Part shown: positions 1 through 7,027 of the stretch, one piece after another
Numbering within the stretch: the first letter of the stretch is position 1
Layout: the number at the start of each line of letters is the position of its first letter
DNA from: Acidimicrobiia bacterium
Lineage (GTDB): Bacteria; Actinomycetota; Acidimicrobiia; Acidimicrobiales; Acidimicrobilacustridaceae
Assembly (NCBI GenBank): GCA_018882825.1
Contig: VERC01000096.1
Coordinates: forward strand, 1-8,303
DNA: 8,303 bases
Direction: 5' to 3'
Position numbers and translations under genes: made by a program
Notes under the pieces: model-generated
Database searches by the model: none
What the model saw: the letters and a program-made list of their open reading frames with translations, nothing else
Told to the model about the DNA's origin: nothing

Positions 1-1946
1 AGCAGGAACCGGTCATCGTCGACTGGCGTGCACCTGTCGCCGAGCCCTTCTACCGCGCCACCGGTCGCCAGCCGATGGGGCCCGTCCGCCGTCGGCACTT
101 CGCCACGCGTGGGCGACGACTCCTCGGTGTCGAGGACGAACTGTTCGGTGCCGGTCTCGACGGATTGGGTCTGCCGCTCGGCTCCGGTGAGGCCGTCGTC
201 CGTGGACAGGGGGCGCTCTTCACCGCGTTGGAGACGGCGCGCACCGGTCGACTCACCGACATCGTCGCCACCATCCAGGGAGAACAGGACGAGATCATCC
301 GAGCGCCACTCCCCGGGGTGCTCGTGGTGCAGGGTGGACCGGGAACGGGCAAGACCGTGGTGGCACTGCACCGTGCCGCCTATCTCCTCTACACCCATCG
401 GTTCCCGCTCGAGGGCCAGGGCGTGCTCGTCGTCGGTCCCAATCGTCTCTTCCTCGGCTACATCGAGCAGGTGCTCCCGTCACTGGGGGAGGCCGGTGTC
501 GAGTTGGCCGTGCTCGCCGATCTCGTGCCCGACGTGTCGATCCGCGCCTACGACCGCTCGACGACGGCCAGGGTGAAGGGTGACCCGCGCATGGTCCGGT
601 TCCTGCGTCGGGCGCTGCGCGATCGCCAGCGACCCCTGCGCACCGATCTCGTGATCGGGTTCGGACTCCAGCGCCTCCGTCTCACCGCCGAGCGCAGCGA
701 GCGCATCATCGGAGAGGCTCGGCGCCGCTATCGACGTCACAACTCCGCCCGTCGATTCGTGGAGACCGAGTTCTTCGTCGAACTGGCGCGCTCGGGCCGG
801 GGTGACATCGCCCCGTCGGAGGTGCGCGATCGACTTCGTCGCGATCCGGCCGTGCGCGAGGCCCTCGAATGGATGTGGCCGGTGTTGACCCCGGCCCAGT
901 TCCTCCACGATCTGTTCGGTGCTCGGGCGCTGTTGCGCAACGCCGGGCGCGGGCTCCTCGACGACCACGAGTGGGAGTCGCTCCATCGGGAGCGCGCCGA
1001 GGATCCGACCCGCGCGGTGTGGACCCACGAGGACGCCCCTCTGCTCGACGAAGCGCGGGCGCTGCTCGGGCCACGCTCGCGTCGACGTCGCGAGGGGGCC
1101 GACGACGACGAGGTCCGCACCTACGGACACATCGTGGTGGACGAGGCCCAGGACCTCTCGCCGATGCAATTGCGCATGCTCGAGCGTCGCTCGCTCAACG
1201 GATCGATGACGGTGGTGGGCGACATCGCCCAAGCCACCGGGGAATGGGCCCACGCCTCGTGGGACGAGATCCTCGAACGGTTGCCGATGCGCCGGGAACC
1301 GCACCGGGCCGAGTTGACCCTCGGCTATCGCCTGCCCGCCCCGATCATGGCCCTGGCCGCCCGTGTGCTGCGGCATGCCGCTCCCGACCTGCGGCCGCCA
1401 CGTTCGGTGCGCGAGGACGGGGCCGAGCCGACCATGCGCCGGGCCGGACCGGAGGGGTTGGCGGCGGCGGTGGCCGCCGTGACCCGCATCGAACGCGCGG
1501 CCGTCGATCCCGGACAGGTGGCGGTGGTCTGTTCCCGTTCGATGATCGATGCCGTGTGCGAGGCGCTGGACGACACCGACATCGCCTATGGGCGCGCCAC
1601 CCGTCATGGTCTCGAACATCGCGTCACCGTGGTCGAGGTGGGTCTGGTCAAGGGTCTCGAGGTCGACTCGGTGGTGGTGGTGGAACCAGCGGCCATCGTC
1701 GACGAAGAGGCTCAGGGGGAGCGCGCCCTCTACGTGGCGCTGACCCGCGCCACGAAACGGCTGGCCATCGTGCACGAGCGCGAACTCCCGCGTTGCCTCG
1801 ATGACTCGGCGATGGCGTCAGGCGGTGACGAGGATCCGTCGGGTGACGAACGGATCGATGGTCACCGATCGGCCGTCGATCTCGACCACGGTCTCCCCGT
1901 CGTCGGCGAGGGCGGCGACGCAGCCCACGGTGCCTGGGAGCAGTGA
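1..1946 (+). CDS. helD: HelD-like RNA polymerase recycling helicase (5' part outside window)
   Basis: The gene is open from the left edge (first whole codon at base 3), so its N-terminus is missing; the ATG at 75 is internal. The frame before it encodes VIVDWRAPVAEPFYRATGRQ, a hallmark of HelD proteins. UvrD/Rep superfamily-1 motifs follow in order: Walker A GPGTGKT (Lys at 351-353), Walker B VVDEAQD (Asp at 1140), motif III GDIAQATG, motif IV LGYRLP, motif V KGLEVDSVV and motif VI YVALTRATKRL (from 1731). The segment between Walker A and B (KGDPRMVRFLRRALRDRQRPLR, then FGLQRLRLT) is typical of actinobacterial class II HelD. By family knowledge, HelD binds RNA polymerase, removes nucleic acid from stalled complexes using ATP, and in some actinobacteria (HelR) protects against rifampicin. 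The catalytic part ends near 1800. The last roughly 48 residues are rich in Gly and Asp and mostly overlap the opposing DtxR gene, with a stop at 1944-1946. Confidence 0.95.
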   Translation, partial: QEPVIVDWRAPVAEPFYRATGRQPMGPVRRRHFATRGRRLLGVEDELFGAGLDGLGLPLGSGEAVVRGQGALFTALETARTGRLTDIVATIQGEQDEIIRAPLPGVLVVQGGPGTGKTVVALHRAAYLLYTHRFPLEGQGVLVVGPNRLFLGYIEQVLPSLGEAGVELAVLADLVPDVSIRAYDRSTTARVKGDPRMVRFLRRALRDRQRPLRTDLVIGFGLQRLRLTAERSERIIGEARRRYRRHNSARRFVETEFFVELARSGRGDIAPSEVRDRLRRDPAVREALEWMWPVLTPAQFLHDLFGARALLRNAGRGLLDDHEWESLHRERAEDPTRAVWTHEDAPLLDEARALLGPRSRRRREGADDDEVRTYGHIVVDEAQDLSPMQLRMLERRSLNGSMTVVGDIAQATGEWAHASWDEILERLPMRREPHRAELTLGYRLPAPIMALAARVLRHAAPDLRPPRSVREDGAEPTMRRAGPEGLAAAVAAVTRIERAAVDPGQVAVVCSRSMIDAVCEALDDTDIAYGRATRHGLEHRVTVVEVGLVKGLEVDSVVVVEPAAIVDEEAQGERALYVALTRATKRLAIVHERELPRCLDDSAMASGGDEDPSGDERIDGHRSAVDLDHGLPVVGEGGDAAHGAWEQ

Positions 1947-2477
1947 CGAGGATTCGAGGAACGCGAGCAGCCCGGGAGTGAACTCCAACTCCTCGGGGAT
2001 GCGGCTCACGGTGAACGCGGCGCCGACCGACAGTGTCGACAGGGCGACGGCCGATGGCGCGAGGTAGTCGGTCCCCGGGATCGGATTGCCGTGGGGGCAG
2101 GTCGTCGGCTCACCGAGCACCCGCTGCAACGCGGTCTCGACCGTGGGCGAGATCACGTGTTCCCACCGGCCGGCCTCGTCATGGGCGTCGGCCCACGACA
2201 GTCCGAGGACATCGGTGAGGAATCGCTCGGCCAGACGATGGCGCCGCACGACCGCTTCGGCCAGCGCCGTGCCGTCGGCGGTGAGAGAGATGGCGCCGGC
2301 GACGGTGACGAGACCCGCACCCTCCATCCGTCGGATCATCTCGGAGACGGCCGGACGCGACACGTCGAGTCGCTCGGCGATCCGGGCCTGGATCACGTCG
2401 AGGTCGTCCTCGCGCAACTCGAAGATGGCGACGCAGTACTCCTCGAAGGCCGGGTGCCATTCGCGCTGAGCAGCCAT
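1818..2477 (-). CDS. DtxR/MntR-family metal-dependent transcriptional regulator
   Basis: This 219-residue protein has the three-part DtxR layout. An N-terminal winged helix-turn-helix (about 10-65) contains QARIAERLDVSRPAVSEMIR. A dimerisation and metal-binding domain (about 66-140) contains RRHRLAERFLTD, HDEAGRWEH and GNPIPG. A C-terminal SH3-like/FeoA-type domain covers about 142-219. By family knowledge it would repress metal uptake or storage genes when loaded with Fe2+ or Mn2+. Ancillary-site ligands match DtxR (H80, E84, H99), as do primary-site E106 and H107. However, the residue aligned with DtxR Cys102 (Glu in MntR) is Gly103, and the Met10 position is Glu13, so metal choice cannot be read off. 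Start ATG at 2477 lies 6 nt after a TACACT hexamer and has no Shine-Dalgarno sequence, suggesting a leaderless mRNA. The gene is 40 bp downstream of the PPOX gene, and its 3' end overlaps helD convergently by 129 bp. Confidence 0.93.
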   Translation of the reverse strand: MAAQREWHPAFEEYCVAIFELREDDLDVIQARIAERLDVSRPAVSEMIRRMEGAGLVTVAGAISLTADGTALAEAVVRRHRLAERFLTDVLGLSWADAHDEAGRWEHVISPTVETALQRVLGEPTTCPHGNPIPGTDYLAPSAVALSTLSVGAAFTVSRIPEELEFTPGLLAFLESSSLLPGTVGCVAALADDGETVVEIDGRSVTIDPFVTRRILVTA

Positions 2478-2483
2478 CGGTGT

Positions 2484-2489
2484 AGTGTA
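2484..2489 (-). promoter_or_regulatory. Putative -10 element of the DtxR-family gene (leaderless)
   Basis: On the minus strand TACACT fits the actinobacterial TANNNT -10 consensus. It is followed by exactly 6 nt (ACACCG) and then the ATG, so the predicted transcript begins at or next to the start codon. No purine-rich ribosome binding site lies in the 40 bp upstream. The -35 region (around 2507-2513) is GC-rich and poor. No DtxR iron-box-like palindrome was recognised here. Confidence 0.55.
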
Positions 2490-2517
2490 CGGCCCGCTCC
2501 GGCCGACCGACCGGGGC

Positions 2518-2913
2518 TCAGGCCCGGCCCAGTACCCGCTCGACGGCGATCTCGATCACGACCCGGTCGTCGCGCTGTTTGGGTTCGCGGTAGCGCCGGG
2601 CGTACCGGCGCACGGCCTCGGCCACCCGCTCGGGTTCGGCCGTGACCGTGGCCGTTCCCTCGAGCGTCGCCCAGCGACCCCGGTCCACCTGACACACCGC
2701 GGCGGCCGATCCGGGTCGCTCGGCGATGTTGCGGGCCTTGCGGCTGCCGGCCCACGTGATCACCCGCACCAGTCCGGCCGGTGGATCCCAGGTGAAGCCG
2801 ACGGCCACCACATGGGGCGTGCCGTCGGCCCGCAGGGTGGTGAGCGTGGCGAGGTGGTACTCGGCCAGGAAGGTCTCCATGGCCGGATCGAGGGCGCGTG
2901 GATCGTGGGCCAT
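2518..2913 (-). CDS. PPOX-fold, probable F420-dependent reductase (Rv2074-like)
   Basis: This 131-residue protein belongs to the split-barrel flavin/deazaflavin (PPOX) fold. Its N-terminal helix and first strands read FLAEYHLATLTTLRADGTPH, followed by VVAVGFTWD, ITWAGSRKARNIAERPG, CQVDRGRWATLEGTA and the C-terminal VVIEIAVERVLGRA. As I remember it, this closely follows Mycobacterium tuberculosis Rv2074, described as an F420H2-dependent biliverdin reductase. The Ser-Arg-Lys after strand 3 (about 57-59) is the kind of basic patch that binds the cofactor phosphate chain. A cytosolic F420H2-linked reduction of a tetrapyrrole or other substrate is likely; the substrate itself is inference. The ATG at 2913 shares its A with the permease stop (TGATG), which supports this start by translational coupling over the alternative Met12. 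A weaker alternative is an FMN-dependent PPOX protein. Confidence 0.88.
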   Translation of the reverse strand: MAHDPRALDPAMETFLAEYHLATLTTLRADGTPHVVAVGFTWDPPAGLVRVITWAGSRKARNIAERPGSAAAVCQVDRGRWATLEGTATVTAEPERVAEAVRRYARRYREPKQRDDRVVIEIAVERVLGRA

Positions 2914-5468
2914 CACTCGCTCGCGATCGCGGCGAGGACGTCGAGCCGGGCGGCGCGACGGGCCGGATAGAGGGCGGCACCCACGCCGGCGAGCACGGCG
3001 ATCACGACGATCACCGCCAACTGCGACCACGGGATTCCGAAGGCGGTGATGCCCTCGTCGGCCAGGGCCTTCACCAGCGCCCACCCGAACACCAGACCGA
3101 TGACGAGACCGACCAGCGTGCCCATGAGAGCGATGACGACGGATTCGAGTCGGATGCTCGACCGCACCTGACGTCGTGTCATTCCCACGGCGCGCAGCAG
3201 TCCGAGTTCGCGGGTTCGCTCGTAGACCGAAAGCAGGAGGGTGTTGACCACTCCGACGATGGCGATGACGAGGGCCAGTGCCAGCAACACGTACACGATC
3301 ACGAGGAACTGGTTCGCCTGATCGGTCTGTGCCTTCTTGAACTCGGCGAGATCCTGCAACTTGGCCCCCGGGTACTTGGCCACGATGGCCTCCAGTCCCG
3401 GCTTGGCCCCGGCGACGCCGGCCGACGACTCGTCGCGCAGCAGCACGTAGGCCTGACTGAAGGTCTGGTAGTCGGGGGGGATGCTGGCGTTGAACTGGTC
3501 GACCGACACGATCCAGCCCGAACCGGGCAGGGGTAGCTCGGTGTCGTAGATGGACGACAACGTCAGCGTGGTCGAACCGCCCTGGAGGAAGGTGGCCGGG
3601 ACCTCGCGTCCGATCTCCAGCCCTTTGTCCTCGGCCAACTTCTTCGACGCGGCGATCTGGCCGCGTCGGAGTCCGGTGAACGACCCTGCGACATCGGTGA
3701 CGGTGACCACTCGGGCGAAGGCCGATGGATCGGTGGCCAGCAGCAACTTGTCGGATCCGTCGACCCTGGCGAACGTCCCGCCGATGCCGGCGGCGGTGCG
3801 CACGGCGGGATCGGCATCGAGTTCGGGGACGATCGACTGGGGGAGGGCGGTGGGTCCGAACCCTTCGGTGGTGACCACGTACTGGCCCCGGATCGACTGG
3901 TCGATGGCCTCCACGGTTGACGCCTTGACCGACTGCGCGGTGACGGCGATGAACCCGACCAGTCCGATGCCGATCATGAGTGCCGAGGCAGTGGTCGACG
4001 TGCGGCGCGGATTGCGCATGGCGTTCTCGCGGGCGAGACGACCCGTCACTCCCAGACGTCGGAGCGGCCATCCGAGGATGGAGGCCAGCGGTCCGGCGGC
4101 GACGGGGCCGACGACGGTGAGACCGATGAAGACGAAGAAGGCGCCACCACCGATCGACTGCAGGGAGGCATCGGTCCCACCGAAGAGGCCGAGCCACAGG
4201 AGGAGGGCGCCGAGCAGGACGAGGAGCAGTCCGATCAGCAGTCGCACGCGTGATGTCCCGGTGCGATCGACCGACACGTCGCGCATGGCGGCGATCGGTG
4301 GGACGGTGGCGGCCCGCCGAGCCGGGAACACGGCCGACACGACCGTGATGCCCGTACCCACGAGGATCGAAACCAGCACCGCCACCGGCGGGATCACCAA
4401 GGGGGTGTCCGGTCCCGAGAAGCCGATCTGTTGCATGAGCGCGTTGAGGCCGATGGCGAGCGCGATGCCGGCGCCCACGCCGATGATCGAAGCCACGAGT
4501 CCGACCACGAACGCCTCGACGATCACCGAGCGCAGGACCTGACCGCGCCCGGCACCGATCGCCCGCAGCAGGGCCAGTTCGCGGGTGCGTTGCGCCACGA
4601 TGATCGAGAACGTGTTGTAGATGATGAACGACCCGACGAAGAGGGCGATGAGGGCGAACACCAGAAGGAACGTGTTGAAGATGGCGATGAGCTTCTGGAA
4701 GGCGTCCTGACTCTCCTCGGTGAACTCCTTGCCGGTGATCGCCTCGGTCCCGGCCGGCAGGACGCGGGAGACCGCGTCACGCAACTGTTCCTGAGATGTC
4801 CCGTCGGCGCCGGCGACCGAGATCCAGTCGAACGTGCCGGGCTCTCCGAGCATCCCCTGCAGCGTCGTGGTCGTGAACAGGGCCGCCTGCACGCCGCCCC
4901 AGGTCTCGAGCTTCCCGAACTTGGCGATGCCAGACAGTCGGAACTCGCGCACGCCGCTGGTGACCGACACGTCCACCCGGTCGCCGACGGAGTACCCGCC
5001 GTCGGACGCGCTCTTGGCGTCGAGCACGATGTCGCCCTCACCGGCAGGGGCGACCCCGTCGATCAGGTTCCAGCCGTTGAGTTGCGGCGAGGTGAGCCAG
5101 TTGAGCCCGAAGTTCGGTGGCCCCTGGGCCGTGACCAGGGGTTTGCCCGCCTTGTCCAGCACCTTGATCTGGCCCACGACCTGGCCCTCGGCCGCCTCCA
5201 CCGCAGGTACTGCGTCGATGGTGGGGACGATGTCGCCCGAGATGCGCGTCCGCTCGGCGCCGAACGGTGTCTCCACCTTGTTGGTGGAACGGACGACCAC
5301 GTCGATCTGCGCGTAGACGTCGGCGAAGGTCTTGTCGAACGACGCGCCGATGCTGGAGGTGAGCACCTGCGTGCCCGACATGAACGCCACGCCCAGCAGC
5401 ACCGACACCGCCGTCGCCACCAGACGGACCTTGTGGGCCATGAGCCCACGCAGGGTGACCTTGAGCAC
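2913..5468 (-). CDS. ABC transporter permease, FtsX-like/MacB type with two modules
   Basis: This 851-residue membrane protein has two tandem modules. Module 1 has a TM helix (about 17-37), a MacB-type periplasmic domain (about 40-260) and an FtsX bundle of three TMs (about 265-288, 315-342, 361-381). Two linker TMs follow (about 410-428 and 441-463). Module 2 repeats the plan: TM at about 493-512, extracellular domain 515-715 and FtsX TMs near 720-745, 773-798 and 815-834. Both FtsX bundles carry the same motif after their first TM (RTRELALLRAIGA and RTRELGLLRAVGM) and end in a PARRAA turn, evidence of internal duplication. By family knowledge such 10-TM permeases act with a LolD-type ATPase as extruders or mechanotransmitters for lipids, lipoproteins or peptides; the substrate is unknown. 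The GTG start at 5468 follows the ATPase stop by 1 nt, with a GGGGA Shine-Dalgarno-like stretch inside the ATPase gene. Confidence 0.95.
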   Translation of the reverse strand: MLKVTLRGLMAHKVRLVATAVSVLLGVAFMSGTQVLTSSIGASFDKTFADVYAQIDVVVRSTNKVETPFGAERTRISGDIVPTIDAVPAVEAAEGQVVGQIKVLDKAGKPLVTAQGPPNFGLNWLTSPQLNGWNLIDGVAPAGEGDIVLDAKSASDGGYSVGDRVDVSVTSGVREFRLSGIAKFGKLETWGGVQAALFTTTTLQGMLGEPGTFDWISVAGADGTSQEQLRDAVSRVLPAGTEAITGKEFTEESQDAFQKLIAIFNTFLLVFALIALFVGSFIIYNTFSIIVAQRTRELALLRAIGAGRGQVLRSVIVEAFVVGLVASIIGVGAGIALAIGLNALMQQIGFSGPDTPLVIPPVAVLVSILVGTGITVVSAVFPARRAATVPPIAAMRDVSVDRTGTSRVRLLIGLLLVLLGALLLWLGLFGGTDASLQSIGGGAFFVFIGLTVVGPVAAGPLASILGWPLRRLGVTGRLARENAMRNPRRTSTTASALMIGIGLVGFIAVTAQSVKASTVEAIDQSIRGQYVVTTEGFGPTALPQSIVPELDADPAVRTAAGIGGTFARVDGSDKLLLATDPSAFARVVTVTDVAGSFTGLRRGQIAASKKLAEDKGLEIGREVPATFLQGGSTTLTLSSIYDTELPLPGSGWIVSVDQFNASIPPDYQTFSQAYVLLRDESSAGVAGAKPGLEAIVAKYPGAKLQDLAEFKKAQTDQANQFLVIVYVLLALALVIAIVGVVNTLLLSVYERTRELGLLRAVGMTRRQVRSSIRLESVVIALMGTLVGLVIGLVFGWALVKALADEGITAFGIPWSQLAVIVVIAVLAGVGAALYPARRAARLDVLAAIASE

Positions 5469-5469
5469 G

Positions 5470-6240
<771 letters not shown>

Positions 6241-6246
6241 GGCGAG

Positions 6247-6252
6247 ATCCTA
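6247..6252 (-). promoter_or_regulatory. Putative -10 element (or Shine-Dalgarno) of the ABC-PPOX operon
   Basis: TAGGAT on the minus strand matches TANNNT and sits 6 nt before the GTG start of the ATPase gene, the same spacing as at the DtxR-family gene. The embedded AGGA is also a plausible ribosome binding site with a 7-nt spacer, so the two readings cannot be separated from sequence alone. The upstream edge of the hexamer touches a perfect inverted repeat. Confidence 0.4.
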
Positions 6253-6278
6253 CGGGGACGGGCCGGAACCCGTCCCCG
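6253..6278 (-). terminator. Perfect 10-bp GC-rich hairpin after the peroxiredoxin gene
   Basis: CGGGGACGGG and CCCGTCCCCG form a perfect 10-bp inverted repeat around a 6-nt loop. It begins 17 nt after the peroxiredoxin stop codon, where a terminator would be expected, but no T-run follows. Such tail-less hairpins are common candidate terminators in actinobacteria. Because it ends exactly where the putative -10 hexamer of the next gene begins, it could instead, or in addition, be an operator. Confidence 0.45.
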
Positions 6279-6295
6279 CGGTCCCCCGTGTCACG

Positions 6296-6931
6296 TCAAC
6301 GATTCGGCTGCGGTGTGACGCGCAGGTAGGGCTTCAGCTTGGTGTACCCCTTGGGGAAGAGCGCGTCGGCCTCCTCGTCGGACAGCGCCGGGGCGACGAT
6401 GACGTCGCCGCCGTCGGTCCAGTTCGCCGGGGTGGCCACCTTGTAGCCATCGGTCAACTGGAGCGAGTCGATGACGCGCAGCAGCTCGTCGAAGTTGCGT
6501 CCGGTGCTGGCCGGGTAGGTGAGGATGAGCCGGACCTTGTTCGACGGGTCGATGATGAACACCGAACGCACGGTGAAGGTGTCCGATGCGTTCGGGTGGA
6601 TCATGTCGTAGAGGTCGGCCACGGTCCGGTCGGGATCGGCGATCACCGGGAAGTTCACGGCGTTGCCCTGGGTCTCGGCGATGTCGCCCTCCCATGCCAC
6701 GTGGGAATCGATCGGATCGACCGACAGGCCGATGGGCTTGACGTTGCGGGCATCCCACTCGGGCTTGAGGCGGGCGACGGTCCCCAGTTCGGTGGTGCAC
6801 ACGGGGGTGAAGTCCTTGGGGTGGGAGAACAGGATCGCCCACGAGTCGCCCTTCCACGAATGGAACGAGACCGGTCCCTGGGTGGTGTCGGCGGTGAAGT
6901 CGGGGGCGATGTCGCCCAGTCGCAGTGCCAT
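6296..6931 (-). CDS. 1-Cys peroxiredoxin (Prx6 subfamily)
   Basis: This 211-residue protein is a thiol peroxidase that reduces hydrogen peroxide and organic hydroperoxides in the cytosol. The active-site motif PKDFTPVC gives Pro38, Thr42 and peroxidatic Cys45, with the supporting Arg122 in VRSVF. Cys45 is the only cysteine in the protein, so there is no internal resolving Cys and an outside thiol must recycle it. The C-terminal part typical of Prx6 proteins is present (ATPANWTDGGDVIVAP, then FPKGYTKLKPYLRVTPQP), and the length is usual for the family. The ATG at 6931 is preceded by GAAAGG at an 8-nt spacing, a good ribosome binding site, unlike its leaderless-looking neighbours. The gene lies between the CDF gene and the ABC operon on the same strand, with gaps of 96 and 55 bp. 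Confidence 0.95.
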   Translation of the reverse strand: MALRLGDIAPDFTADTTQGPVSFHSWKGDSWAILFSHPKDFTPVCTTELGTVARLKPEWDARNVKPIGLSVDPIDSHVAWEGDIAETQGNAVNFPVIADPDRTVADLYDMIHPNASDTFTVRSVFIIDPSNKVRLILTYPASTGRNFDELLRVIDSLQLTDGYKVATPANWTDGGDVIVAPALSDEEADALFPKGYTKLKPYLRVTPQPNR

Positions 6932-6939
6932 GGCGGTGG

Positions 6940-6945
6940 CCTTTC
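6940..6945 (-). promoter_or_regulatory. Ribosome binding site of the peroxiredoxin gene
   Basis: GAAAGG on the minus strand lies 8 nt before the ATG at 6931. It fixes the start and is the clearest Shine-Dalgarno sequence in the window. Confidence 0.7.
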
Positions 6946-6964
6946 GTCGTCGTGCGGGACCGAC

Positions 6965-6993
6965 AGTGTGCCTTGTGGCGCGTGAAAAGTCGA
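6965..6993 (-). promoter_or_regulatory. Candidate promoter of the peroxiredoxin gene
   Basis: On the minus strand TCGACT (6993-6988, four matches to TTGACA) and CACACT (6970-6965, weak -10) are separated by exactly 17 nt. This would give an untranslated leader of roughly 30 nt carrying the GAAAGG ribosome binding site. The -10 lacks the usual first T, so the call is tentative. No clear OxyR or Fur/PerR-type palindrome was seen in the 96-bp gap. Confidence 0.3.
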
Positions 6994-7027
6994 CCTGATG
7001 GGTCGGGATTCGGACCCGGTGGCCGAG

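Noticed and set aside
1668..1684. Run of GTG repeats in helD
   Set aside because: It encodes a Val-rich beta strand next to motif V (DSVVVVEP) and is part of the conserved fold, not a separate repeat.
480..1775. 431-codon open frame antisense to helD
   Set aside because: The opposite frame carries all conserved helicase motifs. The antisense product is His/Gly/Arg-rich and low in complexity, as expected from a GC-rich shadow.
2478..2517. Possible DtxR/IdeR operator in front of the DtxR-family gene
   Set aside because: No 19-bp iron-box-like palindrome could be found; only the -10-like hexamer stands out.
2914..4197. Long open upstream extension of the PPOX frame within the permease gene
   Set aside because: It is an Arg/His-rich shadow of the permease. 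The PPOX fold begins at the coupled ATG at 2913.
6991..7020. Short inverted repeats (CGACC-TGATG-GGTCG and GGGTC-N8-GACCC) after the CDF gene
   Set aside because: Stems are only 5 bp and overlap each other, with no T-run; this is expected by chance at this GC content.
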